Shown here: positions 1 to 8,074 of the stretch, piece after piece
Layout: each line of letters starts with the position of its first letter
Position numbering within the stretch: the first letter of the stretch is position 1
DNA from: JANMCE01 sp031360915
Lineage (GTDB): Bacteria > Actinomycetota > Acidimicrobiia > Acidimicrobiales > Ilumatobacteraceae
DNA: 13,521 bases
Reading direction: 5' to 3'
Assembly (NCBI GenBank): GCA_031360915.1
Contig: JANMCE010000360.1
Coordinates: 1-13,521, forward strand
The notes under the pieces: generated by a model
Databases searched by the model: none
What the model saw: only the letters and a program-made list of their open reading frames with translations
What the model was told of the DNA's origin: nothing
Position numbers and translations under genes: made by a program

Positions 1-867
1 TTGGTGGTAGACGGCGCGCAGCCGCTCCTTGCTGACGTGGGTATAGATCTGCGTGGTGGCGACATCGGCGTGACCGAGCAGTTCTTGCACGATACGTAGA
101 TCGGCACCGCCGTCGAGAAGATGAGTAGCGAAACTGTGTCGAAGTGCGTGCGGATGGGTGGGGTTTGTCGATCTTTGGTCAAGAATCCGCCGGACATCGC
201 GGCTGGTGAGGCGCTTGCCCCGCTGATTGAAGAACACCGCGACCACATCGGGCCCGACCGCGGGCGCCAGCACACGGCGCCCGCGCGACAGCCAGCCCTG
301 CAGCGCAACGGCCGCCGGCTCGCCGAGGGGCAAGCGTCTTTGCTTGGACCCTTTGCCCCACACCACCAAGGTCTTGGAGCGCAGATCGACGCGATCGAGG
401 TCGAGGCCACACAGTTCGCCCACCCGCAGCCCACAGCCGTAAAGCACCTCGAGCACGGCGTCGTCGCGCAATCGCAGATGTTCGGCCTGGGCGTCGAGCT
501 TGGCGGGCACATCGTCAAGCAGGTGCTCAACCTGGGTGGCGGTGAGCACCTCGGGCAGGCGGCCGTCTCCGCCGAGTGCGGTAAGGGTGACAGCGGGATC
601 GTTGGCCAGTACCCCGGTACGGCGCAACCAGGCGAAGTAGCGACGCAGAGATGACGCCTTGCGGGCAATGGACGTGCGGGCGTACTTGCGGGTGGTGAGA
701 TAGGCGAGGAAGCGGCGCAGGTCGAGTCGGGTGATGCGTTGGGGTCCATCGAAGCCAGCCCGCTCGGACCACTCGACGAAGCCATTGAGGTCCCGGCGAT
801 ACGCCGCGACCGTATTGGGTGATGATGCGGTGAGGGACCGCTCAAAATCATCGAGCTGCCACGCCAT
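1..867 (-). CDS. xerC: Tyrosine recombinase XerC/XerD type, 3' end beyond left edge
   Basis: Site-specific tyrosine recombinase. The family resolves chromosome dimers at dif with a partner Xer protein near the division site. The 289 visible residues show an N-terminal SAM-like core-binding domain (about 5-90) and the catalytic domain (about 105-289). All catalytic residues are visible: R148 in CGLRVGE, K172 in WGKGSK, H240 and R243 in HALRHSF, H266 in LLGHAD and nucleophile Y275 in TTQIYTHVS. No stop codon occurs before base 1, but the family is near 300 residues, so only a few are missing. The ATG at 867 lies 4 nt after the dprA stop, so the gene is the third in the comM-dprA operon. XerC rather than XerD is inferred from this synteny, which matches Mycobacterium; sequence alone does not decide. 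It is not a phage integrase: no att site or phage gene adjoins it. Confidence 0.93.
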   Translation of the reverse strand, partial: MAWQLDDFERSLTASSPNTVAAYRRDLNGFVEWSERAGFDGPQRITRLDLRRFLAYLTTRKYARTSIARKASSLRRYFAWLRRTGVLANDPAVTLTALGGDGRLPEVLTATQVEHLLDDVPAKLDAQAEHLRLRDDAVLEVLYGCGLRVGELCGLDLDRVDLRSKTLVVWGKGSKQRRLPLGEPAAVALQGWLSRGRRVLAPAVGPDVVAVFFNQRGKRLTSRDVRRILDQRSTNPTHPHALRHSFATHLLDGGADLRIVQELLGHADVATTQIYTHVSKERLRAVYHQ

Positions 868-871
868 TGAC

Positions 872-2005
872 TCACGGTACCCTCATTGCTCGCCCAGGAG
901 AGTGAACTCGTTCGAAACAACCTGCGGTCTCCACCACCCATCCGTGCATCTCGAGGCGGGCCAGCGAACCCGCCACCGCGCGAACATCACGGTCGCTGAG
1001 ATGCACCAGTTCATCGATCGAGCTAGGTCGATCAACGATCAGGTCAAGGATGTCAACATCACGCGCCTGGGGTGCAGGGCGGTGATCAGGTTCGACAGCG
1101 AACGGTAGGCGGCCGAGCCCCAGCTGCATCAGGACATCGTCGGTGTTGAGCACCGGCAGACAACCGTCTCGCAGCAGCTCGTTGGTGCCCTTTGCGGCAT
1201 CGTTGCGCGGCGAGCCCGGTACGGCCATGACGATTCGATCCCGGTGCATCGCCTGCTCGACCGTGAGCAGGGATCCGCCCCGTTCGTGCGATTCCACCAC
1301 CACCACGACCTCGGCCAGCGCAGCGATGACACGATTGCGTTGCGGGAAGCGGTGTCCTGCCGGTAGCGAGCCCGGCGGGACCTCGGCCAGAAGCACGCCG
1401 CTGGCCGCTACCTGTTCCCACAACGCGTTGTGACCCCGCGGGTAGGGAACGTCGAGTCCTGAACCCACCACACCAATGGGTGGCGCGGCACCGACCGACA
1501 GCACACCCCGGTGGGCGGCGCCGTCAATTCCGGAGGCAAGCCCCGACACAATTCGCACCCCGTGGAGGGCCAGCTCGGCGCCCAGGTCGGCGGCCATTTC
1601 GCGACCGACCGCAGTGGCGCGTCGCGTCCCGATAATGGCCACCCGCCGACCGTCGATCACCCCGAGATCACCACGAGAGAACAACACCGCTGGTGCGTAC
1701 GGGTCGTCGGCGAGCGCCGCAGGGTACTCGCCGGTACCGAACACGGTCACGGTCATGCCGGTTCGTAGACAGCTCTCCCAAACGGCCTCGGGCCGGACCT
1801 TCTTGGCCTGAGCCTGGAGGGCTCCGATTGGATCCTCGGTCTTGCAGAACGTCGGCAACCCGGCGAGAAACGCCGTTCCCTTTCGCACCGCATCCCACGC
1901 GTCTGCGGGTGCCATGCGGGCCAGCAGCGCTCGCAGCCTTAGAGGAGTGAGGTGGGCCAAAGATGCAAGCGACGCGGCGTAGGCCTGTTCGGGAAGCGCC
2001 GTCAT
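872..2005 (-). CDS. dprA: DNA-processing protein DprA (Smf)
   Basis: Cytoplasmic ssDNA-binding protein that in transformable bacteria protects incoming single strands and loads RecA. It is also widely conserved in species not known to be transformable. The 377 residues comprise a helical N-terminal part (1-80), a Rossmann-like DprA domain (about 85-300) and a C-terminal winged-helix-like region (about 315-368). Signature segments are GTRRAT (126-131), SGLASGIDGAAH (154-165), GSGLDVPYP (181-189), FPQRNRVIAALA (220-231), ESHERGGSL (238-246) and VPGSPRNDAAKGTNELL (262-278). The length is typical. Its ATG overlaps the comM stop as ATGA (2005-2002), indicating translational coupling, and its stop is 4 nt before xerC. 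No damage is visible. Family assignment is secure; whether this organism is naturally transformable cannot be told from here. Confidence 0.95.
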   Translation of the reverse strand: MTALPEQAYAASLASLAHLTPLRLRALLARMAPADAWDAVRKGTAFLAGLPTFCKTEDPIGALQAQAKKVRPEAVWESCLRTGMTVTVFGTGEYPAALADDPYAPAVLFSRGDLGVIDGRRVAIIGTRRATAVGREMAADLGAELALHGVRIVSGLASGIDGAAHRGVLSVGAAPPIGVVGSGLDVPYPRGHNALWEQVAASGVLLAEVPPGSLPAGHRFPQRNRVIAALAEVVVVVESHERGGSLLTVEQAMHRDRIVMAVPGSPRNDAAKGTNELLRDGCLPVLNTDDVLMQLGLGRLPFAVEPDHRPAPQARDVDILDLIVDRPSSIDELVHLSDRDVRAVAGSLARLEMHGWVVETAGCFERVHSPGRAMRVP

Positions 2006-3513
2006 GCCGCAACCTCTCGTCGAGCTAAGGGGTCGCTTCGCAGGCTGAGTGCAGCCCCGATCTGTTCCTCGTTGAGTGGCCCGTCCTCACCCCTGAGGTC
2101 GGCCAGAGTCAGGGCGACGCGTCGCACGCGGTGCAACCCGCGACCGGTCAGGTTGCCTTGGTCGAGCCGGTGCCGAAGCAACGCGCTGGCGTCTTTCGTA
2201 AGTGGAGCATGCTTTTCGAGGAGTGAGCCGGGTAGATCGGCGTTGATGACGCCTGCTCGCTCGACGGCCCGTTGCCGCGCCATCTTGACGCGGTCGGCTA
2301 TCACCGCGGTGGTTTCGGCTTTCTGATCGCTGAGCAGGTCATCGGCCTGCACCCGTTCGACCCCGATCCGCAGGTCGAAGCGATCGAGCAACGGGCCCGA
2401 AAGGCGACGCAGATAGCGAAGTCGCATGGCGTCACTGCACTCGCACCCTCGCCGCGTTCCGCCCGCGCCACAGCCGCACGGGTTGGTTGCCCCCACCAGT
2501 AGGAACCGGGCGGGAAACGTCAGGGTGCCGCGTGCCCTCGACACCCGCACCACGCCTTCTTCCAGCGGCTGACGCAGACTGTCGAGGATCCCCGACGGGA
2601 ACTCGCTCATCTCGTCCAGAAACAGCACGCCACCCGACGCCAACGAAACCTCGCCCGGACGCATTGCCGCGGTACCGCCGCCGATCACCGACACGATCGA
2701 TGAGGTCTGATGCGGGGCCCGAAACGGTGGGATGGTGATGAGCCCTTCCTGCGGCAGCGGTAGACCGGCAGCCGAATGAATCTTGGTGGTCTCAAGCCCC
2801 TGCTCCGACGTAAGGAGGGGCAACAGGTCTCGTAACCGCTCGGCCAGCATGGTCTTGCCAGCGCCCGGAGGACCGACCAACATCAAGTGGTGATGCCCCG
2901 CCGCTGCTACTTCGGCCGCGAGACGCGCCTGGGACTGGCCTCGTATATCGGCCATGTCAATCGTCACCTCCGGAACCGGCTTGCGGGCGCGCGGCGGCGG
3001 CTCTGGCCACGGTTTCAGGCCACGAAGTGCCGCAGCCAACTCGGCCAGGTCACCAACGGATTTGAACTTCGGGTTGATGACCGCCGCCTCCCACTCGCAC
3101 CCGAAGGGCACGATGGGCACCGCAGCGTCAAGCGCAGCGACCAACGGAACGACACCGGCAATCGGCCGGACCGAACCGTCGAGACCAAGTTCGCCGAGAA
3201 AGCCCATATCGGCCACAGCCCGGGCCGGTATCTCCTCGGAAGCAACCAAAATGCCGATGGCGATTGCAAGGTCAAGCCCTGATCCGCCTTTACGGCGAGT
3301 AGTGGGAGCCAGGTTGACCGTGATGCGTTTCGCCGGCCATGGCAACGAACTGGACAGGAACGCAGCGCGAACCCTGTCGCGCGATTCTCGGCACGATTCA
3401 TCGGGAAGACCCACAATGGTGAAACCCGGCAGGCCGCTCGAGACGTGCACTTCGACGGTGACCGGTTGACCTTCGGCGCCGAGCACACTGGCCGAGGCGA
3501 TGGCAGAAAACAT
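2002..3513 (-). CDS. comM: YifB/ComM-family Mg-chelatase-like AAA+ ATPase
   Basis: AAA+ ATPase of the YifB/ComM family. ComM is a hexameric branch-migration helicase that promotes integration of transforming DNA in Gram-negative species. The 503 residues match the family's usual length near 506. The N-terminal S5-like domain (1-165) carries SSGLPGFTIVGLPDES. The AAA+ core shows Walker A GPPGAGKT (214-221), Walker B VLFLDE (296-301), sensor-like GATNPC (341-346) and LLDRFDL (375-381). Cysteines 346, 348, 357 and 359 form a probable zinc-binding cluster. The Mg-chelatase C-terminal domain occupies about 400-500. The reading frame is open to 3792, but the ATG at 3513 gives the family's usual N-terminus (MFSAIASAS) and has GGAGG 6 nt upstream. 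First gene of the comM-dprA-xerC operon. It is not a true magnesium chelatase subunit: no bchD/H genes adjoin it. Confidence 0.95.
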   Translation of the reverse strand: MFSAIASASVLGAEGQPVTVEVHVSSGLPGFTIVGLPDESCRESRDRVRAAFLSSSLPWPAKRITVNLAPTTRRKGGSGLDLAIAIGILVASEEIPARAVADMGFLGELGLDGSVRPIAGVVPLVAALDAAVPIVPFGCEWEAAVINPKFKSVGDLAELAAALRGLKPWPEPPPRARKPVPEVTIDMADIRGQSQARLAAEVAAAGHHHLMLVGPPGAGKTMLAERLRDLLPLLTSEQGLETTKIHSAAGLPLPQEGLITIPPFRAPHQTSSIVSVIGGGTAAMRPGEVSLASGGVLFLDEMSEFPSGILDSLRQPLEEGVVRVSRARGTLTFPARFLLVGATNPCGCGAGGTRRGCECSDAMRLRYLRRLSGPLLDRFDLRIGVERVQADDLLSDQKAETTAVIADRVKMARQRAVERAGVINADLPGSLLEKHAPLTKDASALLRHRLDQGNLTGRGLHRVRRVALTLADLRGEDGPLNEEQIGAALSLRSDPLARREVAA

Positions 3514-3517
3514 GGTG

Positions 3518-3524
3518 CTCCTCC
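3518..3524 (-). promoter_or_regulatory. Shine-Dalgarno that fixes the comM start
   Basis: GGAGGAG on the minus strand, with the GGAGG core 6 nt before the ATG at 3513. It selects this start over the longer open frame reaching 3792. It also shows that this operon is translated from a leadered mRNA, unlike several neighbours. Confidence 0.8.
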
Positions 3525-3542
3525 AAGGAAATGAAACGGGAG

Positions 3543-3586
3543 GAGACCGGGGTCTCAAGGCCACGCCGCACGTGACTGAGGTCAGT
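3543..3586. promoter_or_regulatory. Two short dyads in the comM/lipoprotein divergent region
   Basis: Two perfect inverted repeats, both with a GG centre: GAGACC-GG-GGTCTC at 3543-3556 and ACTGA-GG-TCAGT at 3575-3586. A CACGTG lies between them at 3569-3574. They sit 30-73 nt upstream of the comM ATG and 52-95 nt upstream of the lipoprotein GTG, where an operator or leader hairpin could act. No clear -35/-10 pair was recognised for either gene. The function is inferred from position only. Confidence 0.35.
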
Positions 3587-3637
3587 GTAGCAACGGGGTG
3601 CGCGATGGTTCCAGGGTGGGCCTGCCAAACTGGCCGG

Positions 3638-4069
3638 GTGAAACTCCTTGGCCGCCTTGTCGTAATTGGCGCGCTCGTACTCGCCGGGGGTTGCAGTCGC
3701 ACCCCGCAGCGCGGGGTGGCGGCGTTCTGCGAGAAGCTGGGCAAGGACCACACCCTGCTCGAGCTCCCCCTGACGACGCCCGAGGACATCACTGCGATGG
3801 TCGCCCGCTACCGGGCGGTCGACAAACTGGCCCCGGAAGAGATCCGAGACCAGTGGCACGCCGTCACCGAACTCATTGCCAAGGTTGCTGCCAGTGATGT
3901 GTCCAAGCCCAAGCAACCCGACCTCATCAACACGATCTACGCAACCGTGAAATCAATCGACGCAACCAAGAAGTACACCAAACAAACCTGCAACATCGAC
4001 TTCACCATCCCCATCACCCCACCCACAACCCTCGTCCCCACCGACCCCGCGACCACGGCCGTCGGCTAA
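3638..4069 (+). CDS. Small lipoprotein of unknown function
   Basis: Predicted lipoprotein of 143 residues, probably anchored to the outer face of the cytoplasmic membrane. The N-terminus is a lipoprotein signal: VKLLGR, a hydrophobic run, then lipobox LAGGC with lipidated C19. The mature part is mostly helical in character and has two further cysteines, C31 (AFCEKL) and C118 (KQTCNIDF), which could form a disulfide. A Pro/Thr-rich tail follows (about 124-142). I do not recognise a named family. The frame is open upstream to 3500, but only the GTG at 3638 places the basic residues directly before the hydrophobic segment; an ATG at 3605 (18-residue-longer N-region lacking this compact layout) is the alternative. 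No Shine-Dalgarno is evident. The gene is monocistronic, divergent from comM and convergent with clpP. The last third is strikingly poor in G on the coding strand. Confidence 0.75.
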   Translation: MKLLGRLVVIGALVLAGGCSRTPQRGVAAFCEKLGKDHTLLELPLTTPEDITAMVARYRAVDKLAPEEIRDQWHAVTELIAKVAASDVSKPKQPDLINTIYATVKSIDATKKYTKQTCNIDFTIPITPPTTLVPTDPATTAVG

Positions 4070-4119
4070 CAAGGCGCGCAGTGCAGTTGAGCCCTTGATG
4101 TTGAAGTTAGTGGGGAGGT

Positions 4120-4148
4120 TTGGAGGGGCGCTCCGCGATCCCCTCCAA
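4120..4148. terminator. Perfect 9-bp hairpin between convergent genes
   Basis: TTGGAGGGG (4120-4128) pairs perfectly with CCCCTCCAA (4140-4148) across an 11-nt loop. It lies 51 nt after the lipoprotein stop and about 100 nt beyond the clpP stop on the other strand. There is no T-run on either side, so it is not a canonical intrinsic terminator. A bidirectional transcript end or 3'-stabilising hairpin is the likely role. Confidence 0.5.
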
Positions 4149-4173
4149 CAAGGGCGACTCGACGAAGTCGTGA

Positions 4174-4195
4174 GCCGATCAGCTTCTGAGTCGGC
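4174..4195. terminator. Second hairpin, 3-nt loop, between convergent genes
   Basis: GCCGATCAG and CTGAgTCGGC form nine base pairs with one bulged G (4190) and a CTT loop (4183-4185). It lies 52 nt beyond the clpP stop in the direction of clpP transcription. It has no T-run and probably serves as an actinobacterial-type terminator for clpP. Assignment is by structure and position. Confidence 0.45.
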
Positions 4196-4222
4196 GTAGC
4201 CGTCAAACAGATTCGGACCGAA

Positions 4223-4237
4223 CGGAGCGAAGCGAGT
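4223..4237. repeat. 15-bp direct repeat, copy 1 (clpP 3' side)
   Basis: CGGAGCGAAGCGAGT, identical to 4937-4951. The two copies bracket clpP at 10 nt from its stop and 91 nt upstream of its start. The core contains GCGAAGC, a sequence known to form an unusually stable DNA mini-hairpin. It is probably a short dispersed intergenic repeat. Confidence 0.6.
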
Positions 4238-4246
4238 GAGGCCGAG

Positions 4247-4846
4247 TTAGACGATTTCGCCACGGCGGCGGATGACGCGGTCGATGATGCCGTAGTCCTT
4301 GGCACCTTCGGCGGTGAACCAGCGGTCGCGGTCGGAGTCGAGGGTGATCTGCTCAACCGTCTGACCGGTGTGGCGGGCGATTTCCTCGGCCAGCTGGCGT
4401 TTCATGTACGTGAGCTGCTCGGCCTGGATGGCGATGTCGGCGGCCTGGCCGCGCAGCCCGGCGGACGGCTGGTGCATCATGATGCGTGCGTTCGGCAGGG
4501 CGTAACGCTTGCCCTTAGCGCCGGCGCCCAGCAGGAACTGACCCATGCTGGCGGCCAGGCCGAGCGAGACGGTGGCCACATCGCACGACACGAAATTCAT
4601 GGTGTCGTAGATGGCCATGCCGGCCGTGACGGAGCCGCCGGGAGAGTTGATGTAAAGCCAAATATCGGAGGAGGGATCTTCGGACTCGAGGAACAACAAC
4701 TGCGCGCAGATTGCGTTGGCAATGTCGTCGTTCACGTCGGTGCCGAGCATGACGATGCGGCTCTTCAGCAAACGGATGAATACTTCGGATCGGCCTTCGC
4801 CGTTACCGACTTCGGAGCGGATGTCGATCGACGTGGGATAAGTCAT
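4247..4846 (-). CDS. clpP: ATP-dependent Clp protease proteolytic subunit
   Basis: Serine peptidase subunit of the cytoplasmic Clp protease; the family forms stacked heptamers fed by ClpX or ClpC. The 199 residues are the usual length. The catalytic triad is S100 (GLAASMGQ), H125 (RIMMHQP) and D174 (DRDRWF), with the same spacing as in E. coli ClpP. The INSPGGSV segment (67-74) supplies the oxyanion region. The frame is open to 5029, but the ATG at 4846 gives a ClpP-like N-terminus and has TATAAC 9 nt upstream; the extension resembles nothing in the family. The gene stands alone. Actinobacteria commonly carry two clpP genes in tandem, and neither a second copy nor tig or clpX is next to it here. 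Function is certain from the motifs; whether it is ClpP1- or ClpP2-like is not decided. Confidence 0.97.
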   Translation of the reverse strand: MTYPTSIDIRSEVGNGEGRSEVFIRLLKSRIVMLGTDVNDDIANAICAQLLFLESEDPSSDIWLYINSPGGSVTAGMAIYDTMNFVSCDVATVSLGLAASMGQFLLGAGAKGKRYALPNARIMMHQPSAGLRGQAADIAIQAEQLTYMKRQLAEEIARHTGQTVEQITLDSDRDRWFTAEGAKDYGIIDRVIRRRGEIV

Positions 4847-4855
4847 GGCGCAGAG

Positions 4856-4861
4856 GTTATA
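4856..4861 (-). promoter_or_regulatory. Probable -10 element of clpP
   Basis: TATAAC on the minus strand, ending 9 nt before the ATG at 4846. A start site 6-8 nt downstream of a -10 box would fall within a few bases of the ATG, giving a leaderless or nearly leaderless mRNA. There is no Shine-Dalgarno. No good -35 was recognised. Confidence 0.5.
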
Positions 4862-4875
4862 GCTGAGATGCCCGA

Positions 4876-4979
4876 TTTGCTCGCTCCGCCAGAAACCCCA
4901 CGACGATTGACCACGGCACCGCGTTCGCAGCATTGTCGGAGCGAAGCGAGTCTGAGAGCAGGGAGCGGTAGCGAGCAAA
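4876..4979. repeat. 10-bp inverted repeat with 84-bp spacer
   Basis: TTTGCTCGCT (4876-4885) is the exact reverse complement of AGCGAGCAAA (4970-4979). The arms enclose the second copy of the 15-bp direct repeat. The left arm starts 30 nt upstream of the clpP ATG, so it lies in or just above the promoter. Origin and role are unknown. Confidence 0.5.
4937..4951. repeat. 15-bp direct repeat, copy 2 (clpP 5' side)
   Basis: CGGAGCGAAGCGAGT, identical to 4223-4237, in the same orientation on the plus strand. It is followed at once by related purine-rich GAGC/GCGAG words up to about 4990, which suggests a small family of degenerate units. Confidence 0.6.
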
Positions 4980-5142
4980 CGAAGCATGACTCGTCGTACT
5001 CGGGAGTCCGGCGACCTCACCCCTGACACCGCCGAACCCCCGAGGCACCGCGGGCATGAGTCTGGTCGTTACCGCCGATCCAAACCCTCGCCACTTGGCA
5101 AAGCCGACGATTGCAGAGCGACGAGTGGGCCTTCAATGAGTC

Positions 5143-5166
5143 GATTGAATCAAGATTCGTTCAATC
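5143..5166. terminator. Hairpin beyond the PLP-enzyme operon
   Basis: GATTGAA (5143-5149) pairs with TTCAATC (5160-5166) over a 10-nt loop; an alternative nested pairing of GAATC with GATTC is also possible. It begins 20 nt past the stop of the gene ending at 5187, read on the minus strand. It is AT-rich for this DNA and has no T-run, so it is a weak terminator candidate. Confidence 0.35.
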
Positions 5167-5186
5167 ACGCGTCGACTGGGTGACGC

Positions 5187-6457
5187 TCAGCGACGGATGG
5201 CGCCACTCAGGATCACACCGACCCGTTCGTTCGAATCAACGTCCCCACGGCGAGCGACAAGTCCTGCGAGGCCCGCCGAGCCGGTTGGGTCGACCGGCAC
5301 CGAAGTGTGGGCAAGAGCCAGATGATTCGCCTCGGCGATGTGTACCTCGGACACCACTGCCGAGTCACCGTTGCTACGGGCCAGGCTTTCGATGATGCCG
5401 ATCCAGTCGTAGGTTTCGTCGTCGAGGATGCCCGACGCCAGGCTGCGCGGACCGCCCGGCTCCGTTGATTGCCACGGCTGCATGCATGCGTCCCACTCGA
5501 AACCAATGTCGTCGAGACCGAGCCGCTGGGCCTTACGCCAGGCCCGATCGAACGGCGCACACGACTCGGTCTGTACGACCGTGAGGCGCGGAGTCGGCCC
5601 GCCTCTGAAGCCGTCACCGACGCAGGTGGCAAGCGCTCCCCCGCCCACTTGCACAAAGATGCGATCGAGCGGCGCGGCGGCCGACTGCGCTGCGATCTCC
5701 CACGCCATACTGCGCCCGACATCGAGGCACAGCGCGTTCTCAGGTCCTTGCACGCTAAACGGGATTGCCCCGCTCTCCACGGCCTCACGGAACCGGAGGA
5801 TGCACGGATCACCCGGCAGATCTTCGTCGCGGCGGGGGCACAGCACGATGGTGGCGCCGAGCGATTCCAACCGAGCAAGCACGACCGGGTTAGCCGAGGG
5901 TGGCACGAAAACACGCAGAGGCCACTCGACGGCTGCGGCAAGCGTTGCGGCCGCAATCGCCGCGTTGCCGCACGACGAAATAGCGAGGTCGGGTCGCCCG
6001 CGAACCGGAGCGATGCTGAGCATTTCGGCAACGCGTAGATGCAAGAGAATCGACACGAGATGACGCGCCTTTTGGCTGCCGGCGACGTTGCCGGTCTCGT
6101 CTTTCACGTACACGCCACCGGCCTGGCTGAACCCCATCGCATCGGACAACGCATCGGCTCGACCGAACGGGGTCACGTGGAAACCGACGCCGCCCACCGA
6201 ACGCACCGCGGCATCGATATCGGCGGCCAGGGCCTCGCACGCGGCACCGGTCATGCCGTGCGCGTTCGCAAAGGAAAGCCACGCCAGGTTGGCGCCGCCA
6301 TCGAGCAATGGATGCGAACCAAGCGACGGTCGCCGATGGACGCCCAAAAGCCGCAACACGTGGTGACGGTCGGTCAGCGAACTGTTCGGACAGCGCCAGG
6401 CCCACGGCGTTGCGATATCAACCAGATGTCCACAGACCGCGCAGCGGTAGCCGACGA

Positions 6458-6461
<4 letters not shown>
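5187..6461 (-). CDS. Threonine-synthase-like PLP enzyme with Cys ribbon
   Basis: Predicted cytoplasmic PLP-dependent enzyme of fold type II (tryptophan synthase beta superfamily); substrate unknown. The 424 residues start with a small ribbon-like segment, C7-x2-C10 and C24, which may bind zinc, as in some threonine synthases. The catalytic domain follows: KDETGNVAGSQKARH (120-134) with K131 as the likely Schiff-base lysine, SSCGNAA (162-168) as the substrate/cofactor loop and QVGGGALA (271-278) as the phosphate-binding glycine loop. The C-terminus has DPTGSAGLAGL (391-401), also usual in the superfamily. The frame is open to 6506, but the ATG at 6461 overlaps the upstream stop as ATGA and starts directly before the ribbon. 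The gene is therefore coupled to the larger PLP enzyme upstream. It could be a divergent threonine synthase, a lyase/deaminase or a non-identical partner subunit; a true ThrC is less likely given the pairing. Confidence 0.82.
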
Positions 6462-7996
<1,535 letters not shown>

Positions 7997-8062
7997 GGTT
8001 GGACATTCTGTCAAAGTTGGTGATCCTCGTCGCAGTGAAGCGGCCATACCGCTGCCGTCGCC

Positions 8063-8068
8063 TAACGT
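8063..8068 (+). promoter_or_regulatory. Possible -10 element of the beta-propeller gene
   Basis: TAACGT, 6 nt upstream of the GTG at 8075. The spacing fits transcription starting at the G of GTG, that is a leaderless mRNA. No Shine-Dalgarno and no convincing -35 are present. It supports the GTG over the ATG at 8093. Confidence 0.4.
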
Positions 8069-8074
8069 TGCTTC

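Larger units (their letters stand above)
4847..5186. other. 340-bp gene-free region upstream of clpP
   Basis: No convincing gene was found on either strand. The short open frames here have no family resemblance or clear ribosome-binding site, and no tRNA T-loop/acceptor pattern is visible. The region holds the clpP promoter, the second copy of the 15-bp repeat (4937-4951), a 10-bp inverted repeat (4876-4885 with 4970-4979) and a hairpin (5143-5166) beyond the end of the PLP-enzyme operon. Confidence 0.6.

Noticed and set aside
1..867. A phage or integrative-element integrase
   Set aside because: Although a tyrosine recombinase, it is fused by spacing to comM-dprA in a conserved chromosomal cluster and has no neighbouring att-like repeat or mobile gene.
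3514..3792. N-terminal extension of comM by 93 residues
   Set aside because: The family's N-terminus begins at MFSAIASAS and a strong GGAGG precedes that ATG. The extension also crosses the divergent lipoprotein gene.
4370..5026. 218-residue plus-strand frame
   Set aside because: It is antisense to clpP, which has a complete catalytic triad. The frame reflects GC-rich codon structure.
4847..5186. A tRNA or small gene upstream of clpP
   Set aside because: I looked for a T-loop and acceptor pairing on both strands and found none. The short frames at 4986-5183 (plus) and 4857-5057 (minus) lack a ribosome-binding site and any family resemblance.
8012..8017. TTGACA upstream of the cysteine-synthase-like gene as a -35 box
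   Set aside because: On the minus strand it is only about 15 nt before the ATG at 7996, so the matching -10 would lie within the coding region.
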